Below are positions 1 through 13,100 of a stretch of 64,000 nt of DNA, in pieces. Every line of letters begins with the position of its first letter. Within the stretch, counting starts at the first letter, position 1. This stretch comes from Phycomyces nitens. Its lineage: Eukaryota; Mucoromycota; Mucoromycetes; Mucorales; Phycomycetaceae. A model generated the notes under the pieces. The model was given only the letters and a program-made list of their open reading frames with translations, was not told the DNA's origin and did not search any database. Location: assembly GCA_022702545.1 (NCBI GenBank), contig JAHRBC010000008.1, positions 2,170,001-2,234,000 of the forward strand, given 5' to 3'. The position numbers and the translations under genes were made by a program.

Positions 1-41
1 TAAATATTCTACCGACACAAATCCCCAAAATAAGAAATAGT

Positions 42-1378
42 ATGAGTACCCCTGAGGGATCGAACTCACAGGGCAGTACTGTCAACCCATGGCAGGTACA
101 ACGACCAGCGATCCGTGCACAGAGCACACCATCCCGTCCGAAGAACAAGTCTCTTCATATCTTCACCGCACCTGGTTTTGACCAGAGTCTCTCCGTGAAT
201 CCAGCATCTGCTGCTTGGGCCAGCACCATCCATCCATCGAGCGTTTTGTTCAATCTCGGTAAACTCGTTCCTGCCAACGCAGTAGATGATGTCCTCTCTG
301 ACAATATTGGCCAGATGACATCGTTGACCTTGCGTTACACTCGTTCCAAGGACCTTTTGGCAGAGGCCCTTTTCATCGAACCTGCCACTCGGGTGAAAGC
401 CATCTCCGACGGCCTGGTGTTTCAGAGCACCAGAATCGTCGCCTCTCCAAGTTTGCCTTCCAATAGTCATATTGTGAAGGTTAACATGTATCGCATCAGT
501 ACCTGCGATCCCAAAACTGATCTTCTCGCACCGATCGAAGAGGCTTTCCAGTCGTATGGAAAGGTTGTCCAATTGCGTGCCTACGTCTCCCACCGTGGAA
601 CTTTCCGTGGTGAAGCTACCGTCCTTCTGGACACATCTGGGTTAGACACACCCAAACCCCTTCCCAGCCGTCTTCATTTGGAAGGATCCATTTCCTGCGC
701 AGTGGAGCTGCGTTCCAAGGATATTCCACCCGTGTGCGGGTATTGCCGTGAGGAAGGTCACTTCCTGCGTGCATGTACGAAGCGTCCCTCTCGTACACCC
801 CGCTGTAAGCGTTGTGGTGTCTTGGGCCACGAGATGGTCAGCAGAGACTGTCCTGCCCATCCCGACACCATTGAGGCCGAGCGTCTTCAGCAAGAGCAAA
901 TCCAGTTGGAGATTGCTGAAGCAGAAGCTCTCCGTGCTCTCCAGGCTGCTACCAACACTCCCCATCTCCTCCCAGTGTTGTTGTCAGATCGACGACGAAC
1001 ACTACACCTCCTGCTCCCATTTCTCCGGCTCCCAAGCCCATTCGTCGCCGATCCTTGTCGGTGATGACCACTCGGTCCAAGGCTGGATCCAATCGATCCC
1101 CTGCCCCCATTGGTGATGACATTGACATCCCAATGTATGATCCCAGTGGTCGAGGTACTTCTGCCAGCAAGTACTCGTTTGCCGCTCGAGGCATTGCCCT
1201 TCCTGAGGACGGTGTCTCCCGGCCCGTCATCACAGATGACGAATTCCGCCAGTCCTTGCTTGACCTCTCCGTCCAGGCACATGCCCAGGGTAATAAGCCC
1301 TTCACTGATCTTGACGGCAATACGCCTATGGAAGAACTTGACTCTCCCTCTGGTCAGTCTGGCCAACCATCTTCATAA
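42..1378 (+). pseudogene. LINE ORF1, gag-like zinc-knuckle RNA-binding protein (one frameshift)
   Basis: ORF1 probably coats the LINE RNA. The frame opens with ATG at 42 and contains two CCHC knuckles near 730-860, one starting CGYCREEGH and one CKRCGVLGHE. The preceding region resembles the RRM-like part of LINE gag proteins. The first frame then runs into an out-of-frame tail and stops at 1064. A second frame, open through a Pro/Ser/Thr-rich linker, continues to TAA at 1376-1378. The two frames join if the C run at 960-963 had one more C. Domain identity is secure. Whether the frameshift is biological or a sequencing error is unknown. Confidence 0.82.
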
Positions 1379-4300
1379 ATGACTGTACAGTCTATCCGCT
1401 TAGGAACCTTGAATGCTCGAGGTCTCCTATCTACCATCACTAATCCGCAATCCCCCAAACGTCTCTTTATCCGTCACCTCCGCTCCTTCTCTCCCTTACT
1501 TTCCTTACTTGCTCTACAAGAGACCCATCTCCTTCCTTCCCATCATTCCACAATGCACCTTCTCTTCCAAGCCCAGGCAAGTCTTTGGACTTCGCACTGT
1601 GGCCTTATATCTTTCGATCCCCTTCTCCACCTTGAACAATTGTACGTGTCACCAGATGACCGTGCACTAGTTGTAAAGGTTACACATACTGATCAACGCA
1701 TTGATCCTTTTGCTGTTGTTGTTCTTTATGCTCCCAATATCCCTGCCCAGCGGCGCACTTTCTTTTCTTCTCTTGCCACCCTTCTCCCTTCCCTCATCCC
1801 TTCACTTCCTGCCTTTGTCTTGGGCGACTTTAACTGCAATCTCCATCAACGTCGAAGCCATCCTGCAGACTGGCAAGGCTACCTCCAAGGTAATTGTATC
1901 GATGCTATCACTAATTCCGCCTCTTCCCCTATCCCTACCTTCCATAGTTCCCGAACCCGTACATGTATCGACTACCTCTTCCGCCCTTCCTCCATCCCCA
2001 CCGAATCACCCGAAGTCAGTTTCATCAATCCTTCTTGGACTGACCACTGTCTTCTCGCTGTCTCCATTCCTCTCTCTCGCCCATCTGGACCTGGGGTCTG
2101 GCGTTTCAACACCCAGTACCTTTTTCACGACGAATTTGACACTATCTTGACTGATCTTTTGGATAAGGCAAGCCAATCTTTTCCCAAAGATGCTTCCCCT
2201 GGGATCCGTTGGGATTGTCTCAAGCAGGCTGTCAAGCAATTATCGCTCACTTATGGCAAAAAGTCCAACGTCGCCTCCGTTCCCAAGAGCGTCGCCTCCA
2301 CCGCCTCCGCAATGAGCTCTCAGGATCTTCATCCTCACCTCAACTCTCCTCCGTCGAATCTGAGCTGGCCTCGATTCAGCTAACTCGTGCCTCCACCCTA
2401 GCAGCCCGATCTGGTGCCAAGTGGTGTGAAGAAGGCGAGACATCGTCCAAATATTTCTTCCGAGTACTCAAGCAACGCTCTGCTGCCAAGTCCATCACCA
2501 CTCTCGTTGACCCCGACACCTCCACCACCTTCACCTCGCCAGCAGACCTGCTTGGCCACACACGCTCATTTTACCAGTCCCTATACTCTCAAGAAGCCAT
2601 TGACCTCTCGGCCGCTCACTCCCTCATCGACCACATCCCTCCTTCTACAAGCCTTTCTTCCGAAGACTCCGCTCCTTTGACCTTTAAAGTGACGCTGGAC
2701 GAACTCAAGTCTGTGCTTAAGACTACCCCGAACAACTCCAGCCCTGGCATGGATGGCCTGCCGTACCCTTTGTGGTCGCGCTTACTTGCTCACCCCACCA
2801 TCCAGTCCCTTGCTGTTGAGGTGTATCAGGATGCCCTCTGTGGTGTTTTCCCCCCTTCGTGGCTGGAAACAGTTTTGGTCTTGCTTCCCAAGGCTGGTGA
2901 CCTGACTTCTCTTCGGAACTGGCGCCCAATCTCCCTCATCAACTGCGACGCTAAACTCTTCACCAAGATGCTCACATCCCGTCTAAGATGTTGCATAGGC
3001 CCTCTGATCACCCCATTCCAAACGGGCTTCATGGCTGACCGCTTCATTGCGGACAATGGACTTTTGACTCGGCTGGCTATGTCCCATGCCCAACTCACCA
3101 AGGATCCTGGAGTCGGTCTCCTTCTGGACCAAGAGAAAGCTTACGATCGGGTCCATCCCACTTACCTTCGTCTGGTCATGTCACGGTTAGGTTTACCTAC
3201 CATGTTCATTGACTCTGTTTGCGCCCTCTTCTTCTCGACTCAGATCCATGTCAATGTCAATGGCCATATCTCGTCCTCCTTTGAGCAAGGTCGTGGGCTT
3301 CGACAGGGTGACCCGCTCTCGCCACTTTTGTTCAACATTGCCTTTGAGCCTCTCCTTCGTTCCCTCCTTGCCTCTCCGTCCCTTTGTGGATTCCGCTTCT
3401 TGGTTCCCTCCCACCTCTCCTCCTCTACACCGCCTCTTTCTCCGCCACCTCTGAAGCTTCTGGCTTACGCTGATGATCTTCTGTTGTTCTTGTCCTCTCC
3501 CTCTGAGATGAGCACCGTCTTGTCGATTCTGCGCACTTTCGGGCTGGCCTCGAATGCAAAGGTCAATCTGAACAAGACAGTTGCTGTTGCTCTCTCTGGG
3601 CATTTCCATCCCGATTGGGGTCCTGTTCTGGATGCTGCCAATATTACCACCCGCCATGATTGCCATGAGGCTAATGCCATCCGTTATCTGGGTTTCCCAC
3701 TTAGCTCTCACCCTGCCCAACTAGAATCTTTCCGTGCTGCCCTCCTTGCCAAACTCGAACGCCACTGCACTATGCTCTCTGCAAGAGGCTTGTCAGTGCG
3801 CGGTAAGAGTATTGTTGCCAACTCTCTTCTCTTGAGCTCCATATGGCATGTCCTCTATGTGACCCCTGCCCCTCTCTCTTTCTTCGCTGCTATACGCAAG
3901 CATGTTCGTTCTTTTCTCCACCTTGGTTTTGGCAGCCCTGGTTGGCCTCTTCTTTGCCTACCACGCAAGTCTGGGGGTTTGGGTCTTTTGGATCCTGATC
4001 ACCAACAGCGTGCTCTCCAACTGCGATGGATTCTTCCCATTTTGCGTTCTCGATCGTTTTCTCGATCTTCTTCCTTTTTATTACCTTATTTAGAATTTTT
4101 ACTTCCTCTTCACTTTCGTTCTCCTTCTGCTAGTATAGCTCTGCTGTTTCCCTGTAGTACTGTGAGTTGCCCCAGTTCCCTACTGCCAATTCACCGTGCC
4201 TGCTCTCGTCTACTTCCCAATGCTCTTCCTCCCACACTCAGTGTAGCACCTTTGGTGGTTCTTGAGTTCCCCCTGGCTTCTGTTTGGACTTTTGTCCCGC

Positions 4301-5094
4301 CATTCGTTTCTCCGGAAATGAATCTCAAGTCACTTCTTGTCTCGGATGCCTTTCTGGTAGATGATGATGGACGTCTCTGTCCACGACTTCGTGGCGATCG
4401 CCCAAGAGCACGGAACCGTATTGGCCAATTCTTCAGCAAGATCGATGCTGGTAGAATGGTCTATTGTCCTTGGTTTCTTCCGTGTCTTCAACTCCCGTCT
4501 CCCACCTCACCTCCTCCGCCTGGTCTCTCTTCTCTTCTCTCCGTGGTCCTTTTAGACAAACGCCCTTTGGGCAAAGCATCCACAGGATCACTGCGCCGGC
4601 ATCTTCGTCCGTCCCCACCTCCGCCACTTCTCCCTCCTGTCCGTTGGCGTCGTTTTTGGTCCCTGGTTATTCCACACCATTGTCGCACTTTGTGGTGGAA
4701 AGTGATATGGAAGCGGATTCCTACCCGACTGGCCATCCACAACATCATGCCTCACACCGTCTCTGACCCCATGTGCTTGGTGTGCTCCACCGACACCGAA
4801 GACCAAGACCATTTCCTCTTCTTCTGTCCTAAGAAACGCCCGGTGTGGAACGTAGTCCTCTCTCGTTTCTGCTGGAGCTGGACCCTGGATGATGTTCGGC
4901 AGATGCTGACATCCTGTCAACTCCCCTCTGCTTCTCCCACTCGGGATACTCAGATTTTGCTGGTGGTTATAACAGCCAAGGCAATTTGGAATGCCCATTG
5001 GAAGTTTGTCTTTGATAATCAGCCTTTTCTTCCTGGAGTAGTGGCTACAAAGGCCTCCAGTACTATAGAGAGACAGCGAGCTATACTAGCTTAA
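1379..5094 (+). pseudogene. LINE ORF2: APE endonuclease, reverse transcriptase, C-terminal CCHC motif (one frameshift)
   Basis: ORF2 would nick the target and reverse-transcribe the LINE RNA. The endonuclease part (1379 to about 2260) shows the motif series GTLNARG, QETHL, GDFNC, IDYLF and WTDHC. The RT part, in another frame from about 2260, shows RNWRPISL, LLLDQEKAYDRV, GLRQGDPLSPLLFN and the catalytic YADD near 3464. A C-terminal CLVC-x(n)-H-x4-C motif near 4770-4830 matches the zinc-knuckle-like tail of many LINE ORF2 proteins. The frames would join if the A run at 2258-2262 had one more base. No RNase H domain was recognised. Confidence 0.88.
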
Positions 5095-5249
5095 GGAGTT
5101 TTTTTCTTTCTTTCTTTCCTTTCTTTTACTTATTTTCCTTACTTTTTTATCACCTATATTGTCCTTTTATATTATTCCTTTCCTCCAAGTCCAATTAATG
5201 GCAATCTAGAAGCCGCACACCTTGCGTGACGGCAGAACAATATAATACT

Positions 5250-5275
5250 AAAAAAAAAAAAAAAAAAAAAAAAAA
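5250..5275 (+). other. LINE poly-A tail
   Basis: A run of 26 A follows the LINE 3' UTR. It fixes the element's 3' boundary and its orientation. The 3' UTR (5095-5249) is T-rich. Confidence 0.9.
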
Positions 5276-5983
5276 GGTTTCCTTGGAGACAAGGCCGGAA
5301 TGGATTGTCATGTGCCCACTACTATATATCAATACTATGACATTTATCTGTTTCCGTTAATGTTATATTGCTCGTGTGACTTTGATCCAATTGGATGCTT
5401 GGAAGCGATGTTGATTATACTGCCTGATTGTCATTGATCAACCACTTTGGCTTTTGAATTAATTCATCCACTTGTTGGCCACAATAGCCATAGTTTAGAT
5501 GGACATTCTCTCGTTTACTGCATTAAAAACAACCTGGTATCCATGGAGATATAGCAGTTTCTGTGGAAATGGAAAGCATAAAAAAACCATGCCCAAAACC
5601 ATGGGGTTAATCAAGATAGATAAATTGGGATAGTCTGTATATTCTCTTATTTATTTGATCTTATATATATATTTTGTTCTCTTTGTTTCCAATCAATACT
5701 TTTCTAGACTACACCCTCTTTTTATAATTGTATTCAAAGATTTCTGCCATCTAAAACTGAATATAAGCAGCCGCAGATAAAAGAGCACAGTATCAACAGT
5801 ACAAAGAAATATAGATGGTGTAGAAAAGCAAACAGATAAAAGCGAGAATCAGCAAAAGATATATACAGAAGGGTAGATTTTGGGATGGCACAACTTTGAA
5901 ATCACAAGATTTTTTTAAATAGAATATGTACACCTCTGTTTGTTTTCTTTTCTACAATCTTTATTTTTAATTCCATTCTATCC
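5276..5983. other. AT-rich stretch, no gene recognised
   Basis: No coding region, RNA gene or repeat could be supported. It may include the left flank or left end of the decayed Tc1-like relic that follows, but no terminal repeat was found. Confidence 0.5.
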
Positions 5984-6930
5984 ATGTCCTTAGTAAACAT
6001 TTCTAACAATATTTCCAAGCAAAAGGAGGTCCCAATTAAAATCAGAGAAATGATTTCTGGTGCTTTTGAAGCAGGAGAAAAAGTGGCAACCATTTGTAAG
6101 CAATGTAATGTAGCACATCATACTGTATACAATACAGTGCAAAGATACAGAGAGACCAGAACGACAGTTACACACAGGCTCAAGGGATCCTCAAGGATAT
6201 TTGGTGAGCAATATTTGTGTGTTTTGCACAGAGAGATAAAATAATTGAGCAGCCAGTTTGGATATGCTGATCAGCATAATGGGCATGAATCTGGGAAGAT
6301 ATGTTTGCAAGGATACAATGCGTGCTGCTATCAAGACTCTTCATATGAATTATTGTATAGCTGTATACAAGTCATGGCTCACTAAGTAGCATTGTAGAAA
6401 CCGCCTTAGCTTTGCCTACCATGCCAAAGAGGTGAATGAATGCTAGGATTGGGTGATTTGGAGTGATAAATTGACATTCATGCTATTCCCAATGTGCAAG
6501 AATGTACAAGTCCGGCGTCTTCAGTCAGAGATGTACAGTATAGATTGTGTACGTCCCATAATTCAAGGTGATGGAGGATACGTGATGGCCAGGAGATATG
6601 TTTGGTCTGGTAGTGTTGGGCCAATGGGGATATAAGAATATACTCCAAAACACTTTAATTCCATTCAAAAACAATTTGGAGTATGACCATGACAACTATT
6701 TTATCTTTCAGCAAGACAATTCTCCATGTCATTGAAGCAAAATAGTAAAAGAGTACCAAAAGAATGCAAATATGGAGGTGATAAAGTGGCCTGCGTACAG
6801 CCCAGATCTCAGCCCAATTGAGAATATCTGAACTTACCTTGGAAGAATGGTGAGGGCCAGAAGACCACAGCCCAAGAACCTAAAAGAATTGGAGCAAGTC
6901 TTGAAAGAAGAATGATATAAATTACCAGTT
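5984..6930 (+). pseudogene. Decayed Tc1/mariner-family transposase
   Basis: The first part (5984-6244) encodes a helix-turn-helix region of the Tc1 type (EMISGAFEAGEKVATICKQC...). Downstream, in shifting frames with stops, the three catalytic neighbourhoods are recognisable: IWSDK (6460s, first Asp), FQQDNSPCH (about 6705-6735, second Asp) and AYSPDLSPIENI (about 6795-6830, Glu region). Several stops and frame changes mean it is dead. Terminal inverted repeats were not found. The family assignment is secure from the order and spacing of the motifs. Confidence 0.8.
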
Positions 6931-7790
6931 TGTGATATACACACCACAGCTGAGTGAAATACAAACTCCATAGCTGATATCTGGTTCCTCTTTGCTAATT
7001 ACCATGGCAAGATAACATCACAAGAGCAGTTACACACCAGGCATATGTACACTTCACACTACTACAGTGATAACCAACCATTACACAATAGAGATTAATA
7101 AAACAAGGGAACTAGAATAATAACTATATAAACCACCATAATATTCTTTCTTCAGTAAATAACACTCTTACAGTATTTACTGAGGTATATGAATTGTTAG
7201 TATCTTTTAAGGGAAATAAGAATACTGTGAGTGTTGTTTATTGAAGAAAGAATATTATGATTGCTTATATACTATTATTCAAATTCCCTTGTAATTAAAG
7301 TCCCCGTCATGCAATGGTTAGTTATCACTGTAGCAGTGTGAAGTGTATGTGTTGTCAGGAACTGATCTAGGCAAAGGCAAGAACAGAGAAAACAGGCAGA
7401 GAGTTTGAAGATAGATTCCTTTAATAAAGATGTTGTTTGCTTGATCCTTCTATGATCAAGCTCTAGGAGTATTTATATGAATATTTCTAGCTAATGTCTA
7501 CTAAGATAATTATAATGATTGGTTCTATGGAGTGTCTTTACAAGGAAAGCAAGGAAAGAATACTATTGGTCTTAGAGGTGTGATGTCCGGATCTGGTTAT
7601 GATTGGTCAATCAATTTTACCAATAGGATGTTTCTTACATGTGTGCCTGGTGTGTAATTGTTTCTGAGATGTTAACTTGCCAGGGTCATTACCAAAGAGG
7701 AACCAGATATTGGTTGTGGAGTCTGCATTTCACTCAACTGTGGTGTGTATACCACACTAACAAATTCCTATACCTCAGTAACAATGAAAT
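6918..7790. repeat. Large imperfect inverted repeat (foldback-like), right arm split by a solo LTR
   Basis: The sequence from about 6918 to 7172 reappears as its reverse complement at about 7195-7352 and 7640-7790, with a short centre near 7173-7195. Examples are ACACACCAGGCATATG at 7032 against GTGTGCCTGGTGTG at 7641, and GATATCTGGTTCCTCTTTG on one arm against its complement on the other. Without the inserted LTR the palindrome is about 575 bp. It follows the Tc1 relic directly, so it may be an inverted duplication of that element's 3' end or a separate foldback element. Confidence 0.75.
7353..7639. mobile_element. Solo LTR with 5-bp TGTGT target duplication
   Basis: A 287-bp insert interrupts the right palindrome arm. 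It begins TGTCAGGAACTGATCTAGGC, ends TTCTTACA, and is flanked by TGTGT at 7348-7352 and 7640-7644. The intact left arm shows the pre-insertion sequence, so the boundaries are secure. The start resembles the TGTC(A/G)TTCCTGATCT LTRs found 3' of the tRNA genes in this window, so it may belong to that family. Confidence 0.85.
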
Positions 7791-9785
7791 AAAACTCTAA
7801 AAGCAAAAAGGTTAGTAGTTACAGCATGGCTTTATATACTTGAAATTAATGATACACACCTCAAGTAATCAAATCAAAAACACTGTTTTCTCCTCATCCA
7901 CGCATTACTTTTTACTGAAAACAACTGCATTGAAGAGCTTGAATAAATTAAAAAACGATTAAACAGATGTGCTGGCGGGATTCTAAAATAATCGGGTCCG
8001 CGGAGTTGGAAATGGCTCAAAAATGCAATTACGACACTAAGAGTTGCAGTGGTAAAGTTGGACTTTCAATCTCCATTTCTTATATATTTAAAGACAGATA
8101 CATTCAGTCTCTTTTACTTTTGAATTTGGCGTTTGCCGCCAGCTTTTCAAATTCATTTATGATGAGTGAATGTCAGTACATAATAGAACAATACATTTAT
8201 TTATCATATTTAATAACGCTGGGAATAATTGATTATTCGGTACAGTTGAATATATAGCAAATGATACCACTTTGTTATATTGAAAGTAATGGTTTTATAT
8301 TTGTTAATTATAGTCTATCCAGTGGTCATACATTGTCATGACAAAAAAAAATAGCATTTTAAAATATCAAATCAAATATATTATTTAATAGGTTTTTATT
8401 TATTTATTTATAACGAGCTTTGCTTGTGTATTAAAAGACATGCTATATAAACATGGTTGATACTATTTACTTGTATTACAATTAATTTTGCTTTGCAAAA
8501 TCAAAAACAATTTAATGCTTTTTTTGAATAATCGAAGTTACGCTTCAATTATTCAAAAAAGACATTGCCCCCCTCCCCCCTCATTTTTTCGGCTCAAATT
8601 AATCCACAATTTTGCAAATTGTAGAGACCAAGTAAGCGGGTCAAAAATCAATGTTTATTTTATTTCAAATGTAAAGACAATTATACAACTATATGTTAAT
8701 CCAAGTATTCTATTCTATTCTGTCAAATTGCGATATTCTAATCTCATCTCCCTCTACTTGGAGGTGGCTATGACTATAACTATATGCTAATATAAAAATA
8801 CTTTACCTCTTCTGGTATTGGACTCTTTGTAGACCTCTGTTCATTCGTAGTGATTGTAATAATCTTTATGCTTTTTGTGGGCCGCACAGTTTATGCCTAT
8901 CTTATTCCTCGGAAATCGAGGCCTGATGCATTCAAACCGGCGCAAACATCCTTTTCCAGTGAATAGTCAAATGTTTAAATGTCAAGTCAGCTATTATATA
9001 CAATAATTGGTCTTGGTTCATGTCTTCTAATTTATGCTTACTGTCAATTCTTGGTGCTGAGTTGAGAATAAAGATAGGCAAATAATTTACACTTGGAGAA
9101 ATACGGGCTGAAGACTTTTGCTCAATCAAAGACTTGACTTCCAGTCGAAAGATCTCGGTGGTGAATGTTTCCTTTTCATGTCTTAGATATTTGAAGCTTC
9201 ATTTCTTATTACCAAAAACAATTTTATCAATAATAGTCAAGACACAAAGACTTTCATGGCTATAAACTTACGTAGTTATGTGTATGAGCAAAATATCAGA
9301 GTAAATGAAGAATATATGTTCAAGTTCATGTGTATATCAAATAAAGAGATGTAAACAGATGAAAGAGACGAGACTGTAAAAAAAAGGAAAGCAAGAGTTG
9401 AAAGTGTCAAAAATAATATTCTGTTTTTAAGATAAACTGTTTGTCAAATGCTTTTAGTCTTTTTCAAAACGTATCCAACCGACGATACACACATGCGATC
9501 TGTTATCAATTCAGTATACAGGTTTAAGGTTAGGACTGGGACCTTTTATATAATTATATAAAAAAAGGTCTGATATATTCAGAACATTATACTTTAAAGT
9601 TGTACTCAGAAAATATTACTCACGGAATCCAGACCTTACGATTTTTTTTCCAAAGATACTTTTGTAATAGAAAAACACTTTATTCTCTTCACTTGTGTAA
9701 ATTATACATTTAAAATATCAGTCATAGAGTGTTATTGTATGAAATATTGGTATGTGAGGTATATATTTATCGACTTTTATCAAAA
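7791..9785. other. AT-rich intergenic stretch, no gene recognised
   Basis: About 2 kb without a recognisable coding region, tRNA or element. Small open frames here have no motifs I can place. The only structured site is a hairpin at 8518-8561. Confidence 0.5.
8518..8561. repeat. Perfect-looking hairpin, 19-20 bp stem
   Basis: The arm 8518-8537 (CTTTTTTTGAATAATCGAAG) pairs with 8543-8561 around a 5-nt loop, with one G-T type mismatch and one extra T. It is followed by a C-rich run. Function is unknown; it could be the end of a small foldback element. Confidence 0.6.
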
Positions 9786-9819
9786 TAGTAGAGACATTTG
9801 GGGATTCTTTTTAATAGCC

Positions 9820-10092
9820 TGAAATGAAGTACCTGGATATTGGGTTAATTCAGATCGATTGTGATTTGGCAGGTTTCAATTCTCTGTAAATTTCTGTTAT
9901 TGTTAAATTGAAGCTTAGTCGCTATTGTTCTTTTCCCCCCCTTTCTTTGACTATATTATTGTTCCACTTATTGTATTATCTTAACCAACGAGTTATATTC
10001 GGTATGCCTTAGAACTATTTTATCATTCTTATCTAACTGTTTTCACAGTTGGTTCTTTTAATAAATCAATAAACTCAATTCAATTCGGAACA
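9820..10092 (+). repeat. 5' LTR of gypsy-1
   Basis: TGAAATGAAGTACC... to ...TTCGGAACA. AATAAA-type signals occur near the end (ATAAATCAATAAAC at about 10062-10075). The copy is indistinguishable by eye from the 3' LTR. Confidence 0.95.
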
Positions 10093-10094
10093 AT

Positions 10095-10110
10095 TGGTGC
10101 CTTCTGCCAG
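10095..10110 (+). promoter_or_regulatory. Candidate primer-binding site of gypsy-1
   Basis: TGGTGCCTTCTGCCAG starts 2 nt after the LTR. The TGG start matches the complement of a tRNA CCA end. The cognate tRNA was not identified. Confidence 0.55.
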
Positions 10111-10193
10111 AAGCTTCGCCACGTGCTCAACCGTAAATCGATCAAATCCACAAAGCAAGCTTCTGTTTTTACTGGTCTTCCTGCTAAATCGAG

Positions 10194-13100
10194 ATGACCC
10201 AATTTGTCAAGTGTCCTAAATACAAGAAGGGGGACGACCCAATCACTTGGTTGACCCGCTATGACAAGATTGCAAGCTTCAACAAGTGGGAATCCGATGC
10301 AAAGCTTTTATATGTAGATAATTGCTTTGAGGGTCGTATTCAAGAATGGTCCGTGTACCAGGACTTCCAAACCTGGGAAGAATTCAAGGACACTTTCATG
10401 GAAAAGTTCTCCAAGCGAACTAGCCTTCCCAAGATCGTTGGAAAAATACTTACATTCCAAATGAAGCGCAAAGAATCAGTCAGGCAGTATGTTGACAGGT
10501 TCGAGAAACTTCGAATTCAATATGACAGGGAGCGGCAAAGATCCATCGGTCGCAAGGTCCCTGGTCAATCTTTTGAATCTCAGTCAGTTAAAATCCCTAC
10601 TACCGAGGACAAGGCAGATCCCAAAATAATCAAGGAGACCGTTAGCAAGGAATCCGATGCCGAACTGACTATCTCTGAAACGGGCATGGTCAAGCATTTC
10701 ATCAAGGGTGTTTCATCCAAGAGCTTACGTCGTTCTTTACGTCTCGAGCATCCGTCAAACCTGAAGAACGTTTACCAATTACTCAAGCAAAATTGTGACT
10801 CGGATTCTAGTGACTCGGAATCGGAAGAGTCAGATTCAGGGGATGAAAAGGACAATGGTGAGGACTCGGATTCAGGGACCGAATCCGAAACTCAGGACAA
10901 GAAAAGCACTAAGAATCGAACCAAGGCCAACAAGAAATCAAGCATGAATCAATCTAAGAATCCAGAACCTAACGACATGGAACTTCTAGTTCAAGGATTT
11001 AAAGAGATGAGTTTGATGCTTGGAGAGCTTAAGAAAACTGTCAACCAACCCAAACCCAGAGCAAATACTTGTTACAACTGTAAGGAAACCGATCACATGG
11101 CAACCAACTGCAAGAATCCGTGTGGCCTATGCAACAGTAAGGAACACGTACACTTCCAGTGCCAGCTCTATCAACCCAAAAAGAAGAAAACAGAGTCGGC
11201 ATTGCTCATGGACTTTGCAGAAGAAGTATTGCTGGGCGATGTCAATAAAGAACAACAAGAATCTCGTGCTCAAGTCAAGAACAAGATTTCCAATACAAGG
11301 GCGGGTACCCAGTTCAAGCCAGTTGTGGCGTCTCGTAAGGTCAAGAAACTGGTCATCCCTCCGGAGGTACTGGAAGGACAAGTCAACAGTAAGGCAAACA
11401 AGGGCCATAAGGTGACAAGTCCAACAGTAGAAGATGTGATCATGAGCGAACCTTCTCCAATGCCTGTCACTCAAACCCCAATGCGGGTAACCGCTCGGCA
11501 AGTTCAAACAGGATTGGCAGAAGAAGCATTCATGGCAGTTGATGCAGTCAATAGACCCGTCTTTGCTCTCTCACTAGCCCAGATCGCAGACATCTCTCCC
11601 AGTGCTCGCACTCAAATCAAGGCGGCTCTCACGAAACCACACCGCAAGAATAACGAACCGGTTGCAGTCCCCAAGTTTTCAGTGAACTCAAACCATTATC
11701 TCATGGATCAAGAGCCAGAAACCAAGCCTAACAGTGGCATTCCTGAGGGAAATGGTGCTCCAAGAACCAAAGGAACAGTCAATGGCATACCTTGTGAGAT
11801 CATTCTGGATGGCGGATGCACTCCTTGCATCATCAGTTACAATTTCCTCAGGAAGTTAGGAATTACCCATCTCGAATCAACGGGTCGTCAGTTGTCGTTG
11901 GGAGATGGAAGAACCATCAAGGCCAAGGGAATGGCCACCAACCTAGAAGTCAGCATAGGCAATCTATCGTCTATCACTTTCAGGGCTCTGTGTCTGGATG
12001 TGGGAGACAAGTACGATTTCTTGATCGGTCGAGTTGGTCTTCATCACTTGCGCCTGGGTACCGACTGGTCCACTCACCTGTGGTATACTAGAACATCTGC
12101 GGGTGTCATCCCTTGCGAAGTATACTATGAACCTCAACCTGTGATCCAGGAAGAGGAATCCGACCAAGAGGGAGAGTCAGAAAACGAGTACGAAGGGTTT
12201 CTACTCATGTTAACTTCAGACGAGGAGTCCGATACTGGTGAAGAATCCGAAGATCGTTTGGGTCATTTAAAAACATCGATCTCGGAAAACCAAGCCCTCA
12301 GATCGGAACAAAAGGAAGCGCTGTGGTCCCTGGTCCAAGAAAACCGAGATTGTTTCGGTACATCGTACGAACATCTTTCACAAACCAACCTTGTGAAGTT
12401 ACACATCGACACTGGGGAGTCAAAACCTATTTACCGTCGTCCGCACGCCCACTTATCTCACTCAGAAAGGGAATTCTTGAGGGAAGATATAGAAGCCATG
12501 GTCAAAAACGGTATTCTGGTACCTTCCACGTACTTGCCCAGTAATTCTCAGTCCGGAGGCTGGAGTTTCCCTTGTCGATATGTCAAGAAAAAGACAGGAG
12601 ATCGTAGACTGGTGACTCAATTCCAGGATTTGAATAAGGTGACGATCCGGGACACTTGGCCTCTACCTGCCATTACGGATATCCTAGAAGCTTTGGGTAA
12701 AGCGAGGATATTCTCTGCTCTGGACCTGCTCAAGGGATTCCATCAAATCGCGGTCGAAGAAGAGTCTATCCCTAAACTTACCATTGCAACACCGTGGGGT
12801 AACTATTCGTATCGGGTCATGCCCTTTGGTATCCAGAATGGTCCGAGCACCTTTTCCAGAGCGATCCACCTTGCAATGTCACCGTTTTTGGAAAGATTCG
12901 CTGTTGCGTATATAGACGATGTCACAGTCTATTCCCAGACATTCGATGAGCATATAGCCCACCTTCGTCAAGTCTTCCAGAGGTTCACAGAGGTGAACAT
13001 GAAGCTAAATGCGAACAAATGTTTTCTGGCAAGGGAGTCCATCGATCTTTTGGGTTTCAGGGTGTCTTCAAGAGGCATCAAACCTTTGGAAAGCAAGGTT

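Larger units (their letters stand above)
1..5275 (+). mobile_element. APE-type non-LTR retrotransposon (LINE), 5' end at or beyond window edge
   Basis: Two consecutive coding regions are followed by a pure A tail. ORF1 is a gag-like CCHC protein; ORF2 carries an apurinic-type endonuclease and then a reverse transcriptase. ORF1's stop abuts the ORF2 start (TAAATG at 1376-1381), which suggests termination-reinitiation. Each ORF is broken once by what looks like a one-base contraction in a homopolymer. The 3' boundary is the A run. No target duplication can be defined because the 5' boundary may lie outside the window. The clade (L1-like or Tad-like) cannot be settled by eye. Confidence 0.92.

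Noticed and set aside
3193..3720. Antisense frame across the LINE reverse transcriptase
   Set aside because: It is a shadow of the RT reading frame with no domain of its own.
8488..8790. Small protein gene near the 8518 hairpin
   Set aside because: The frame runs through the hairpin and a C homopolymer, and has no recognisable feature.
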